A stretch of 64,000 nucleotides of DNA, from NCBI GenBank assembly GCA_026770025.1, contig JAMXDE010000008.1:62001-126000 (forward strand), read 5' to 3'. Under the pieces are notes generated by a model, which saw only the letters and a program-made list of their open reading frames with translations, did no database searches and was not told where the DNA came from. The position numbers and the translations under genes were made by a program. Shown piece by piece: positions 20,182-30,878 of the stretch (positions are counted from its first letter, which is position 1; each line of letters starts with the position of its first letter). Origin of the DNA: Craspedostauros australis. Taxonomy: Eukaryota; Bacillariophyta; Bacillariophyceae; Mastogloiales; Achnanthaceae.

Positions 20182-22152
20182 ATGCCGAGGAAGGCCGGTG
20201 TCGCGAAGCTGGATGACGGCGATGGAGCCGAATGGAACGAGCGACTGTATTCGCAGATCCGTGACCTGCGGGCGAAGATCGAGAGCGGGGCGATCCCCAT
20301 GACAACACCGGCAAGAGTCGTTTGGGAGGAAAACTCGGAGTTGCGGTTCTTGTCCAAGCGCAATTTTCCACGCAACCTTCGGAACCTCCGGAACTCTGTG
20401 AAGAGGAATCGCGCGAAGAAGGCCACCAACGACGGTACGTGTCTGGGTGGTATCGCCATGCAGAATGTCAACCCATGAAGCAGGAGTTCTCATCACCCGT
20501 CACTCACCTTTCTCAGTGCGCATGGACACGAAATTCTCCCCCAACGTTTCCGATCTTGTTGCCAACGCCACTGAATTCAAACAACGATTCGACGAAACCA
20601 TCACGAAAGTCGCAAAGCAAAAGCCGGAAGAAGCGAAGGAAACGATGAGCGCTTTCTCTCGTATGGCTTATGGCCGGGAACCATCCAACGAAATCCCGAT
20701 GGCGACAACTGTCTTGCCGCCCGCCCCGCCGATCGCGGCGCACATCCCCACCCATCCGTCCCCAGCCCTCAGACCCGTGTACAATGCAGTGAACAGGATG
20801 ACTGCTGCTCCTCCTGAGCCCTCATCTGTTCCTGTTCTTCCGCCACCCGTGCCTTCTCCCCATGCTGCTGCTCTTCCCGCCTCTGCTGCAGGTCGCATGC
20901 TCGTGAACAACGCCGCCACTGGGACACCCTTGCAAGAGGGTCCCAGTCGTGGGCACGCGATTTCAGCTTGGATGAACAGAAACAGTGACATTTTCTTGCC
21001 TGCTGTACGTCATGCCTACTGCCCAGAAGGACTTGGTGAGGTCTTCGAAATCACTTTCGAACTCCCAGGAGGGACATGCTACGGTGACGTAGACGTGGCA
21101 ATCAAGGAGCGCGGGCGAGTGCTGGAGGTCAGGATCCGTCAGAACCAAGAACTTGGGTCATCCAGGGCTATTGACAAGGAGCTGGTTGACCTCCTAAATG
21201 AGTCGCGTCCCTCCCTTGCTCTTGTCCGGTCTTTTCGCGGGCAACGCGAGCGGAGCGAGTCGTACGCGCTTGCCGTCCGCAACATGTGCCGCGGATGCTC
21301 GCAGCCTGTTCGCGTACACAAGGAGCTCCTCCCCATCCAAGTGAGCGACAGATTTGAGATGACCCCCGACAATGCCATGCACGGGATCGACTTTCTGAAC
21401 CCATCATTGAACATCAACGACCGCGAAAGCGAGGTGCGCACTGATGCGCCTCTGCTCATTGTTCGCTTGGTGCCGGTGTACAGCACAAATCCTGTGACAC
21501 ACACAGCAAAAAACTTGGCACGCTACAGACGCAAACAAACAATGAACCATAACGTAGGAGTCGCGAAGAGCGACGATGGCTTTTCTTCATCTGACGAGGA
21601 CGAGTTGTTGTTGATCCCCTCTTCTGCTCGTGTGCCATTGGCTCGTGCGCCAACTGCTCGTGCACCACCTGCTCGTGCTCGCCGAGGAACCCGTTTCGGA
21701 AGGTCTGGAAACGTAAGCAAGTCCCTGCGAAAACAAGATCGTTTGTTGTTCATGACTCGATCATTTTGACTCACACATCTGTTTTCTTTTCCACCGCACA
21801 GTTCCCTCGCAAAAAATCCACTCATGTGGCTGTGGACATGACGAAGACGGCTGCTCGTGCTTCGCGCCGTTCTGTTTCTCGCGGACGCGCTCGTCGCGCT
21901 CCAGAACGCCCTGTTCCTTCCATCCCGACTTCTTTCCAGATTCCCGCACCTGTTCCCTCAGCTGTTCCCTCCAGCGCCCGCCAACCGCGAATCGCAAAAA
22001 CCAAACGCCGCAGACGTGCTCCAGAATTGATTGACCTGATCGCCGCTAGCGACAGCGACAGCGAAAGCGAGGACGAATACGACTACGAAGAAGAGGAGAA
22101 CTTCGACGAAGACGAAGACGAAGACGAAGACGAAAGCACACAGACCGAGTAG
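20182..22152 (+). CDS. transposon-associated protein of unknown function, three exons
   Basis: Exons 20182-20434, 20517-21712 and 21802-22152; introns begin GTACGT and GTAAGC and end CTCAG and CACAG; 599 residues. Residues about 15-80 are a basic helical region (WNERLYSQIRDLRAKI, then FPRNLRNLRNSVKRNR) that could bind DNA, analogous to the Myb-like partner of Harbinger transposases, though I do not recognise a Myb fold. A Pro/Ala linker follows. Around residues 265-300 is a beta-strand pattern (FEITFELPGG, GRVLEVRIR) resembling an Hsp20/p23-like sandwich. Then come Arg-Ala-Pro repeats and a strongly acidic tail (EEENFDEDEDEDEDES). It is divergent from the transposase, which suggests it belongs to the same element. 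Splicing keeps frame exactly; function is inference. Confidence 0.7.
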
Positions 22153-23157
22153 ATGACCCCCAAAACACACACAAACAACAATAACACATTTAGCGAATAC
22201 ATGGATTAGCCGTGATCAAACAATGCTGATGGGATGACTATGGTAGTACGTTGTAGACAATCGACGTGTCCGACACGGACTACTTGGACTACTGATGGAG
22301 TCCCATAGGAAAACGACGCCTATAACGTATTTACCGCGCTTCCCACGAGGACCTACGAAGAGGGAGGACTTAGATCGTTCGACGAGGAAGAAGAGAAGAG
22401 CGTTGAGTAGAGAAGAGGCGAGAGAGTTGCATTTGTTTGCCGAGGATTGCTTCCTGTGAGAAGGAGGCGTGAAGGATGTTGGGCTTCTTTGACGGCAGCG
22501 CCAACTCTGGTTCGTGACTCGCGATGCTTGAACTCTGCACGCGTGCATGCATGGTGGTCACTGCGAAACTCCTCGCACGAGCATCATGCGTCCAGCGTAA
22601 CACGGCATCCCGAAAATGGGTATTGGCGAGAATGTGCAATCGTGTGCCTCGCCAGGAACTCCACTGTTCATTGTACGAGGATCGAATGCGGGAGAGGCGC
22701 CTCTCTCTACCAATACCTACAAACTCATACACAATGAGAGACAAACAGAGTCCTCTCCAGAGGAGAATACTCTACGAAAGAGTGCACACTTGGCACGTCA
22801 TGTGCTGTCCCGAATGGATCTCGCCAGGGAGTGAGTTGCCATCCTCCGGCGATCATCTTCTGGGAGAGATGCCAATCCCAGGAGCATCGGAAAGGGCGGG
22901 CATGTCGATTCGCACCCATGAAGCAGTACCGCAGACTCCCAAGAGTGCGAAAGATGGAGCACAGTCATTTGCATTTGCATTTGCATTGCGTTTGCAATGT
23001 TCGTGCCTTTGCTGACTTTCTTGGACCCTGTCGGAGACATGAGCAGTTCACGAGTAGATACATGCCCTGAGACGTATAGTATCACAGTGTTCAAGAGCAG
23101 GGGTATCACAGAGCACACGACAAGAGCTTGCTTTACTTTTATCTGTTCTGTTTGTTT

Positions 23158-23158
23158 C

Positions 23159-23191
<33 letters not shown>
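23158..23191. repeat. (GA)n microsatellite
   Basis: An uninterrupted run of about 16 GA units. Confidence 0.95.
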
Positions 23192-23194
<3 letters not shown>

Positions 23195-24445
23195 AATACC
23201 TGCACTCTGAGGTGGGGCATTGCTCTTTTGGTTGGAATAGTCATGCCCCCGGGCTTCACCATCAGCGTTCGTCTTGTTCCGTTTCGCAAATCGCCCATCA
23301 CGTGTCGCAAAAATGTGAGAGCCAAATGGCGACCCCACAGCAGTTTCGATGTTTGTTTGGGAGGAGGAAGAAGGGTGAAGAGTTGAATAGTGGTACACTT
23401 CCCAAAGGGAGCGTGTCGTGCGCTTTGGCGCACATGGACTATTAGTTCATCGATCACAGCACCTTCGTGAATCAGGAACAGAGAATGTCGGTATCGCGCA
23501 ACACATACTCGCTCGCTGTAGAACTCCACAAAAGAGGCCCAAAGCGATTTGTCATTGATCGGCATCGTGATCGATCCGTGAATCCAGCATTGATGGAACA
23601 GACGCAGAGAGTGCGCTCATCGAATGGTATTTCACGCTCGCCCATGCACAACCGACATTCTTGTGGTGATTCAATCGCGTTTGGGCGCTTCACATCACAG
23701 CGCAAAGAACTGGTGATTCTTCGTGTCGCGAGCAATCCACGCACGATCTCTGATTACAATGCATCAACAATCAGAACCACCCCACTATTCACGTGTCGAA
23801 TTGCCGATTCGCCTCGAGCATTGCATTCACACCAAACGCCCATGGGAAATCAGAATCCAATACTTAGGGCATCGCCGCTTTATATCCTCATCCATGACGG
23901 AGGAATCCTATAAATCTGGAGCAAAGCATGCACCCGTTTTCCAGAAACGCTCCGATCACAGATCGTGAAGTTCCCAAACATTGGCTGCGTACACGGAGAT
24001 ACAGGAAATACGAGTGCTGATCTCCCTCAGGTTGGGTGCAGACTGGGCTGTAGGGTACCGTAGCGTGGAGTACTGGCTTGTATATTCCGCGCTCTGTCTG
24101 CCCAAAAAGTATGTGGTCTTGGATCAACTCACGACACCTGCCACTGCTTATGCGCTGGTGGGAACTCATGGCCAACAAACGATCACGTTGCGCTTTGTGG
24201 TTGAAGCTTGGGGGTGGCTTCGTGTCCCACCTCGACAATATGCAGCGATGTCGATGCAAGAAAATCGTGATTGATCGGTCTTGTTGGGTGCAAACACCAA
24301 TTTCTGTTCTTTTGTCTCGTCCACTTCCTCTTTGCTCACAATTTCTTCACTCGACCAAAGTGCAAAAGCCAAACTCGAGTGGTAAGTTTGCCGCGTTGGA
24401 ATCCTCGGTTTCCGCCGTGCCTTCGTATTGCGATGCACTCGCACC

Positions 24446-24502
24446 GACTCTACTCTACTCTGCTCTACTCTACTCTACTCTACTCTACTCTACTCTACTC
24501 TA
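24446..24502. repeat. (CTACT)n pentamer microsatellite
   Basis: About eleven CTACT units with one CTGCT variant, roughly 240-300 bases upstream of the ATG at 24744. The same pentamer occurs at 59575-59617 upstream of another gene. Confidence 0.95.
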
Positions 24503-24743
24503 TGTCACCCCACCTCACCTCACTCACCATGCATCCACCCTGCTCGTCGCCCAACGCAAACCAATACGCCTGCCGTTGCTTTCATGATCAGATCTTCCGC
24601 TTAGCGTCTCCAAAGTGCCGCCAAGCCACTTCTCTTCCAACAGACTCATTGCGACTTCGACATACAACGCGTCGACCAACAACAAATCAAACCAACAGCT
24701 ACGAACAAGCCAACAAACCAAACCAAACCAAACAACCATCACG

Positions 24744-27700
24744 ATGAAGTTTGCAAGGAAGGGTGCTGTCTGGGCGTTGCTCGTATCCGCCCTTGCCGCC
24801 ATTCCCGCTGTGTACGCCCAAGGCGACGCGGTCGCGAACAGCGATGAACCCGCAACTGGCAGCGAGGTCTGTCCGTTGGACTATGAGCTCCTCCATTCCA
24901 CGGAAGGTGCCAGCTACGATCTTCCTCCCATCGAGATCATCAGCCAAAACAAGACCTTCGTCGAGTTCAAGGTCTACAACGTGTTTTCCACGGCTGGATC
25001 CATCAAGGAGATCTACACCGAGTACCAGGAGAACAACCTCGATAGAGCCACGTGCACCTTGGACGCCGATCTGGAGCCCGGGCAGCCTGCCGATGAGGTC
25101 TTCCGCGCGGAATGCCTCTGCCTCAAGCCCGTTGCCGTCGTCTCCCTCTACGTCCGAGACCCAACCATCGACGCAACCATTGGTACTGGCAAGACCCCAG
25201 AGTGCTGCCATGCCGATTTGACCAACGGATATCCAACCATCAAGTTCACCTTCCTCCTCGACTGTGTGCCAACCTGTGACCCCACCCCGTTCGCAGTCTG
25301 TGGCAACGGAAAGCTCGAAACAGGCGAGCTGTGTGACGACGGCAACGACGTCAACGACGACGGGTGCACCAACGAGTGCCTCCTCCCGAAGTGCGGAGAT
25401 GGCATTGTGCAAGACGACGAAGAGTGCGACATGGGCGCAGCCAACTCCAACAACGTGGACGCCGCCTGCACCGAAAGCTGCACAATCCCGAAGTGCGGGG
25501 ATGGCATCCTCCAAGGCAACGAGGAGTGTGACGATGGCAACACAATCAACGACGACGGCTGCTCGAACTCGTGCATCACCGAACTTTGCGGTGACGGCAT
25601 CAAGCAAGAAGGCGAAGAATGCGACGATGGCAACGACATCAACAACGATGATTGCACCAACAAATGCAAATTGCCAATCTGCGGCGATGGCATCAAGCAA
25701 GAAGACGAAGAATGTGACGATGGTAATTCCGACGACGAGGATGGTTGCACATCTCAATGCAAGATCCTTGTTTGCGGTGACGGCATCCTGCAGGGAGACG
25801 AAGAATGTGACGATGGAAACAAGGTCAACAACGATGGATGCAGCGAAACCTGCAAATTGGAGGTATGCGGCGACAGCATCAAGCAGGACGACGAGGAATG
25901 CGATCGCGGATCGCAGAACTCCGACGGCCCCAACGCCCAGTGCACGAAGGATTGCAAGTTCCCGGTGTGCGGAGACGGCATCCTGCAAGGCGACGAAGAA
26001 TGCGATGACGGCAACGATGTGAACGACGATGAATGCACCGGCGAATGTAAGTTGCCACGGTGCGGCGACGGCATCAAGCACAAGGGTGAGGAATGCGACG
26101 ACGGAAACAACGACAACAGTGACGGCTGCACCAACCAATGCAAGAAGGCAGTCTGCGGCGATGGCATCGTCGGACCAAACGAAGAATGCGATCACGGATC
26201 GCAGAACTCCGACGGCCCCAACGCCCAGTGCACGAAGGATTGCAAGCTCCCGGCGTGCGGAGACGGCATCCGCCAAAATGGAGAGGAGTGCGATGACGGA
26301 AACAAGATCAGCGGCGACGCCTGCACCAACCAATGCAAGAAGGCACGATGTGGGGACGGCATTGTCGGACCTAATGAACAGTGTGATCTCGGATCCCAGA
26401 ACTCCAACGGACCTAACGCCCGCTGCACTCTCGAATGTACCCGCCCCAAGTGTGGCGACGGCATCAAGCAGCAAGGCGAGCAGTGCGATCTTGGACCAAA
26501 CAACTCCGACGCGACCAACAGCAAGTGCTCCACCACCTGCGAGCTCCCGCGCTGCGGTGACGAGATTCTCCACCCATCCAGAAACGAGGAATGCGATCTC
26601 GGCGAAAACAACTCCAACGGACCCAACACCAGATGCAACGCCAACTGCAAGACCCCCAAGTGTGGTGACGGCATCATCAACAAGCGACTGGGTGAAGAAT
26701 GCGACAAGGGCAGCAACAACTCCGATGGCCCCAACGCGCAGTGCACCACCACGTGCACCCTGCCCACTTGTGGCGATGGCATCGTTCAAGGTGGCGAGGA
26801 ATGCGACGATGGCAACGACGTCAACAATGACAGCTGCACCAACCAATGCAAGAAAGCAAACTGCGGTGACGGAATCATTCAGCCAGGTGAGGAATGCGAC
26901 AAGGGTCCAAGCAATTCGAATGGACCTAACGCCCAGTGCACCACCACATGCAACATCCCCAAGTGTGGCGACGGCATCAAGCACAAGAACGAAGAATGTG
27001 ACGATGGCAACAACGTCAACAATGACAGCTGCACCAACACCTGCAAGAAGCCACGATGTGGCGACGGAATCAAGCAGGCCAATGAAGAATGCGACATGGG
27101 GCGGCACAACTCGAACGCAGCAAACGCCCAGTGCACCGCAGACTGTACCATCCCCAAGTGTGGTGACGGCATCAAGCACATCGGTGAACAATGCGACGAT
27201 GGAGACAAGGTCAACAACGACGAGTGCACTAACAACTGCAAGGTCCCAACTTGCGGTGACGGCATCAAGCAGAGCGGAGAGCAGTGCGACGACGGCAACA
27301 AGAACAACGCCGATGGTTGCACCAACAACTGCAGACTCCCACGCTGTGGTGATGGCATCAAGCAAGCCAACGAGCAGTGCGACGATGGAAACAAGGACAA
27401 CACCGATGGCTGCACCAACCAATGCAAGCTGGCTCGATGCGGCGATGGCATCAAGCAAGACAACGAACAGTGCGATCTCGGACCAAACAACAACAACGGT
27501 CCAAACACCAGCTGCTACACCGACTGCAAGGTCCCACGCTGTGGTGACAACCGTCTCAACAACAAAGCGGGTGAGCAGTGCGATCTCGGAGGACAGAACT
27601 CCGACGGTGCAAACACCAGATGCAACAAGAACTGCAAGCTTCCGCGCTGCGGCGATGGCCTTGTCAACAAGAGGCTCGGCGAGCAGTGCGATCGTGGAGC

Positions 27701-30404
27701 ACAGAACTCCGACGGCCCCAACGCCCAGTGCACGAAGGATTGCAAGCTCCCAGTGTGCGGAGACGGTATCCAACACAAGGATGAAGAATGCGACGACGGC
27801 AACCAAGTCAACAACGACAACTGCACCAACGAATGCACGAAAGTGCGATGTGGTGATGGCATCCGCCAAAATGGAGAGGAGTGCGACGATGGCAACAAGA
27901 ACAACAACGACAGCTGCACCAACGGATGCAAGAAGGCACGATGTGGCGATGGGTTCAAAGCACCCAACGAAGAGTGCGACGACGGCAACACCAACAACAG
28001 CGACGACTGCACCAACCAATGCAAGAAAGCACGATGTGGTGATGGGTTCAAAGCACCCAACGAAGAGTGCGACGATGGCAACAACGTCAACACCGACAGC
28101 TGCACCAACCAATGCAAGAAAGCACGATGTGGCGACGGCATCGTCGGACCTCATGAACAGTGTGATCTCGGACCTCACAACTCCAATTCCGCCGGTTCAC
28201 AGTGCACAACCAAGTGCCAGAAACCAAGATGTGGTGATGGCATCCGCCATAATGGAGAGGAGTGTGACGATGGCAACAATAACAACAACGACAGCTGCAC
28301 CAACCAATGCAAGAAAGCACGATGTGGCGACGGCATCGTCGGACCTCATGAACAGTGTGATCTCGGACCTCACAACTCCAATTCCCCCGGTTCACGGTGC
28401 ACAACCAAGTGCCAGAAGCCAAGATGCGGTGATGGCATCCGCCAAAATGGAGAGGAGTGCGACGATGGCAACAACATCAACAATGACAGCTGCACCAACC
28501 AATGCAAGCGCGCAAAATGCGGTGACGGCATCGTCGGACCTCATGAACAGTGTGATCTCGGACCTCACAACTCCAATTCCGCCGGTTCACAGTGCACAAC
28601 CAAGTGCCAGAAGCCAAGATGTGGTGATGGAATCCGCCAAAATGGAGAGGAGTGCGACGATGGCAACACGAGGAACACCGACAGCTGCACCAACAACTGC
28701 AAGAAGGCACGATGTGGGGACGGCATCGTCGGACCTCATGAACAGTGTGATCTCGGACCTCACAACTCCAATTCCCCCGGTTCACAGTGCACAACCAAGT
28801 GCCAGAAACCAAGATGTGGTGATGGAATCCGCCAACATGGAGAGGAATGCGACGATGGCAACAACATCAACACCGACAGCTGCACCAACCAATGCAAGAA
28901 GGCACGATGTGGCGACGGCATCGTCGGACCTCATGAACAGTGTGATCGCGGCTATCACAACTCCAATTCCGCCGGTTCACAGTGCACAACCAAGTGCCAG
29001 AAACCAAGATGTGGTGATGGAATCCGCCAAAATGGAGAGGAGTGTGACGATGGCAACAACATCAACACCGACAGCTGCACCAACAACTGCAAGAAGGCAC
29101 GATGTGGGGACGGCATCGTCGGACCTCATGAACAGTGTGATCGCGGCTATCACAACTCCAATTCCGCCGGTTCACAGTGCACAACCAAGTGCCAGAAACC
29201 AAGATGTGGTGATGGTATCCGTCAAAATGGAGAGGAGTGCGACGACGGCAACACGAAGAACACGGACAGCTGCAGGAACGACTGCAAGAAGGCACGATGT
29301 GGTGATGGGATCGTTTCAACTGGCGAAGAGTGCGACGACGGCAACAATAACAACAATGACAGCTGCACCAACGAATGCAAGAAGCGTGATACCGTATGCC
29401 CGGAGGTGAAGCTCGACTTCAACGACTATCCCAGTACAGGATTCATCTATGACGAGTGGTGGGGACCCAAGGGCGTCAAGGTGATCGCGAAGGCCAACAA
29501 CAGGAACGCCGGATACACCCCCCGACCACGATCAGGATGCCGATCTGGATCACTCAACTGCTACTGCAAGGACTGGAGGAGCAGCCGCCCTACAAGCTGC
29601 CCACACTGGCAGAGCACCAACAACGGCGGAGGAGCTGCCCGTGTGTTCGACACATGGAAACCAAGAGGATACAAGCGCGGTACGTACGAGGAGCGCAAGG
29701 GATGGAACAACCCACTCTGCGATGCCGACGACGAGTACGCTGGAGATGACGACTTGGGCACACCCAACAGATCCTGCGGTGGCCCTGGTGTCGGCAACGG
29801 AGGCAAGAAGGGCAGGAAGTACCAGAACTGCCAAAAGCTCGGCAGAGTCCTCATCATCCAGGAGGGCAAGAAGACCTGCCCAGACGACGTTGGCTCCCCA
29901 GGAGGAACCATCTCTTTCGAATTCGACACCGCCAGGCACGGTGGAGTCGAGGTCACACTGGGCAAGTTCATCGACATCGATGACGGATACACGAACCCGA
30001 TCGTCGATTTCACAGAGGTCGGCAGGTCAAGCCCAACTCCCGGGCTCCGGAAGTACACCCAGCTCACAGGAGGCAACGGAGTTTTCGACCTCAGGGTCTC
30101 CGTCAAGAACGTCAGACGCGTGCAGATCAGCTACAGAGGATCCGGCTGCATCGCCGAGGTGCGCTTCCGCCCCAGCAAGTGCCCACGACGTATGCTGCGT
30201 GTTGAGGAGGACGGATCGTTCAACCTTGGCAACTACACCAGCACCGAAGAGTATGACGACTTCCAGGACGACTACGAATCGGAATTCATCCAGTTCGGCG
30301 GCGCAGCGCAGGGTCATCAGTACGAAGAGACTGAGCCAGCCATTGACACCGACCACGTCGTCTACCCCGAGGAGGCTGAGGACATGTTCCCCATGGATGC
30401 ATAA
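24744..30404 (+). CDS. secreted giant Cys-repeat protein (DUF4215-type units)
   Basis: 1886 residues, intronless. ATG after a CCAAA/CAAC-rich leader gives a signal peptide (KGAVWALLVSALAAIPAVYA, then Q). Residues about 25-170 are a non-repetitive head. From about 185 to 1550 there are some 42 units in two alternating lengths: a 31-residue form (CGDGIRQNGEECDDGN...CTNQCKKAR) and a 34-residue form (CGDGIVGPHEQCDLG...CTTKCQKPR), each with four conserved Cys and an Asp/Asn-rich loop, the signature of DUF4215/Myxococcus Cys-rich repeats. A C-terminal globular region (about 1552-1815) with its own Cys ends in a beta-rich part (VQISYRGSGCIAEVRF) before an acidic tail. Asp-rich units suggest Ca2+ binding or adhesion at the cell surface; that is inference. 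No frame lesion despite the length. Confidence 0.9.
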   Translation: MKFARKGAVWALLVSALAAIPAVYAQGDAVANSDEPATGSEVCPLDYELLHSTEGASYDLPPIEIISQNKTFVEFKVYNVFSTAGSIKEIYTEYQENNLDRATCTLDADLEPGQPADEVFRAECLCLKPVAVVSLYVRDPTIDATIGTGKTPECCHADLTNGYPTIKFTFLLDCVPTCDPTPFAVCGNGKLETGELCDDGNDVNDDGCTNECLLPKCGDGIVQDDEECDMGAANSNNVDAACTESCTIPKCGDGILQGNEECDDGNTINDDGCSNSCITELCGDGIKQEGEECDDGNDINNDDCTNKCKLPICGDGIKQEDEECDDGNSDDEDGCTSQCKILVCGDGILQGDEECDDGNKVNNDGCSETCKLEVCGDSIKQDDEECDRGSQNSDGPNAQCTKDCKFPVCGDGILQGDEECDDGNDVNDDECTGECKLPRCGDGIKHKGEECDDGNNDNSDGCTNQCKKAVCGDGIVGPNEECDHGSQNSDGPNAQCTKDCKLPACGDGIRQNGEECDDGNKISGDACTNQCKKARCGDGIVGPNEQCDLGSQNSNGPNARCTLECTRPKCGDGIKQQGEQCDLGPNNSDATNSKCSTTCELPRCGDEILHPSRNEECDLGENNSNGPNTRCNANCKTPKCGDGIINKRLGEECDKGSNNSDGPNAQCTTTCTLPTCGDGIVQGGEECDDGNDVNNDSCTNQCKKANCGDGIIQPGEECDKGPSNSNGPNAQCTTTCNIPKCGDGIKHKNEECDDGNNVNNDSCTNTCKKPRCGDGIKQANEECDMGRHNSNAANAQCTADCTIPKCGDGIKHIGEQCDDGDKVNNDECTNNCKVPTCGDGIKQSGEQCDDGNKNNADGCTNNCRLPRCGDGIKQANEQCDDGNKDNTDGCTNQCKLARCGDGIKQDNEQCDLGPNNNNGPNTSCYTDCKVPRCGDNRLNNKAGEQCDLGGQNSDGANTRCNKNCKLPRCGDGLVNKRLGEQCDRGAQNSDGPNAQCTKDCKLPVCGDGIQHKDEECDDGNQVNNDNCTNECTKVRCGDGIRQNGEECDDGNKNNNDSCTNGCKKARCGDGFKAPNEECDDGNTNNSDDCTNQCKKARCGDGFKAPNEECDDGNNVNTDSCTNQCKKARCGDGIVGPHEQCDLGPHNSNSAGSQCTTKCQKPRCGDGIRHNGEECDDGNNNNNDSCTNQCKKARCGDGIVGPHEQCDLGPHNSNSPGSRCTTKCQKPRCGDGIRQNGEECDDGNNINNDSCTNQCKRAKCGDGIVGPHEQCDLGPHNSNSAGSQCTTKCQKPRCGDGIRQNGEECDDGNTRNTDSCTNNCKKARCGDGIVGPHEQCDLGPHNSNSPGSQCTTKCQKPRCGDGIRQHGEECDDGNNINTDSCTNQCKKARCGDGIVGPHEQCDRGYHNSNSAGSQCTTKCQKPRCGDGIRQNGEECDDGNNINTDSCTNNCKKARCGDGIVGPHEQCDRGYHNSNSAGSQCTTKCQKPRCGDGIRQNGEECDDGNTKNTDSCRNDCKKARCGDGIVSTGEECDDGNNNNNDSCTNECKKRDTVCPEVKLDFNDYPSTGFIYDEWWGPKGVKVIAKANNRNAGYTPRPRSGCRSGSLNCYCKDWRSSRPTSCPHWQSTNNGGGAARVFDTWKPRGYKRGTYEERKGWNNPLCDADDEYAGDDDLGTPNRSCGGPGVGNGGKKGRKYQNCQKLGRVLIIQEGKKTCPDDVGSPGGTISFEFDTARHGGVEVTLGKFIDIDDGYTNPIVDFTEVGRSSPTPGLRKYTQLTGGNGVFDLRVSVKNVRRVQISYRGSGCIAEVRFRPSKCPRRMLRVEEDGSFNLGNYTSTEEYDDFQDDYESEFIQFGGAAQGHQYEETEPAIDTDHVVYPEEAEDMFPMDA
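28128..29297 (+). repeat. six tandem 195-bp coding dimers
   Basis: Within the DUF4215-type gene, 34-residue and 31-residue units alternate strictly for 1170 bp, exactly six copies of a 195-bp dimer, with very high nucleotide identity including synonymous sites. Earlier units are mixed in order and more diverged, so this block is a recent expansion. Confidence 0.9.
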
Positions 30405-30655
30405 ACACAAGGTATTCTCCAAAACACGAAGTAATGCGAAGCTCATAGTAACCAACGAACCAACCAACCAACAAACCAACAAACAAACGAGAATTGACTC
30501 TCGAGAGCCAGGCTCCGTCGTGCGCGCGAGTACTCTACTCCACTTGACTCGATTTTCGTGATCCTCCCAAATTCATCAGCTGCAGAATTGACGATGGCGA
30601 CACTCCAACATCATCACGGTATGCCCTCTACGGGTCCAGTGTGGCACTCTACTCT

Positions 30656-30878
30656 CTGGTGGCTAGAGACTAATTTCTGGTTTCTTGGGCACTTTTTGGT
30701 AATTTTTGGTACCCATTGGTCTATCGCGGATGGCACAAGCAACCATTCGATGAGTTGACGGCCGTTGCCTGATATCTTTGCATTATTAGAAAGAGGAGAG
30801 TGAGAGCTCTCTATTGATGTGCTCATTGTAGGCAAACGGTCTCCGCTTTCCGTTCATCTCGATGCCTCTTTTTACCCT
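30656..30878 (+). repeat. dispersed repeat family 1, copy b
   Basis: Second copy of the 13602-13823 repeat. The open frame 30689-30772 has the same length and stop as in copy a. Upstream of it this copy has a TAA and an indel, so it is a fossil. It is not followed by family 2. Confidence 0.7.

Larger units (their letters stand above)
22153..24743. other. intergenic, microsatellites only
   Basis: No supported gene. Contains a (GA)n tract at 23158-23191, a run of CATTTG units near 22968-22990, and a CTACT pentamer tract at 24446-24502. The last 80 bases are a CAA/CCAAA-rich leader for the gene at 24744. A 54-codon open frame at 22295 has a basic composition but no other support. Confidence 0.4.

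Noticed and set aside
17100-22300. Terminal inverted repeats of the Harbinger-like element
   Set aside because: Compared both flanks by eye; only short, non-specific matches were found, so no ends are called.
22247-22459. Basic open frame ending with TGA after the accessory-like transposon gene
   Set aside because: About 70 codons, protein-like in parts (TKREDLDRSTRKKRR), but no homology, leader or splice support.
24699-28178. Very long open frame (1159 codons) antisense to the DUF4215-type gene
   Set aside because: It follows the repeat structure of the sense gene exactly; absence of stops results from the repeated codons, and the product is hydrophobic Val/Ala filler without a domain.
26029-29409. 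Open frame of 1126 codons in another frame of the same gene
   Set aside because: Shadow of the repeat: Thr/Ala/Ser-rich with no motif, fully inside a well-supported gene.
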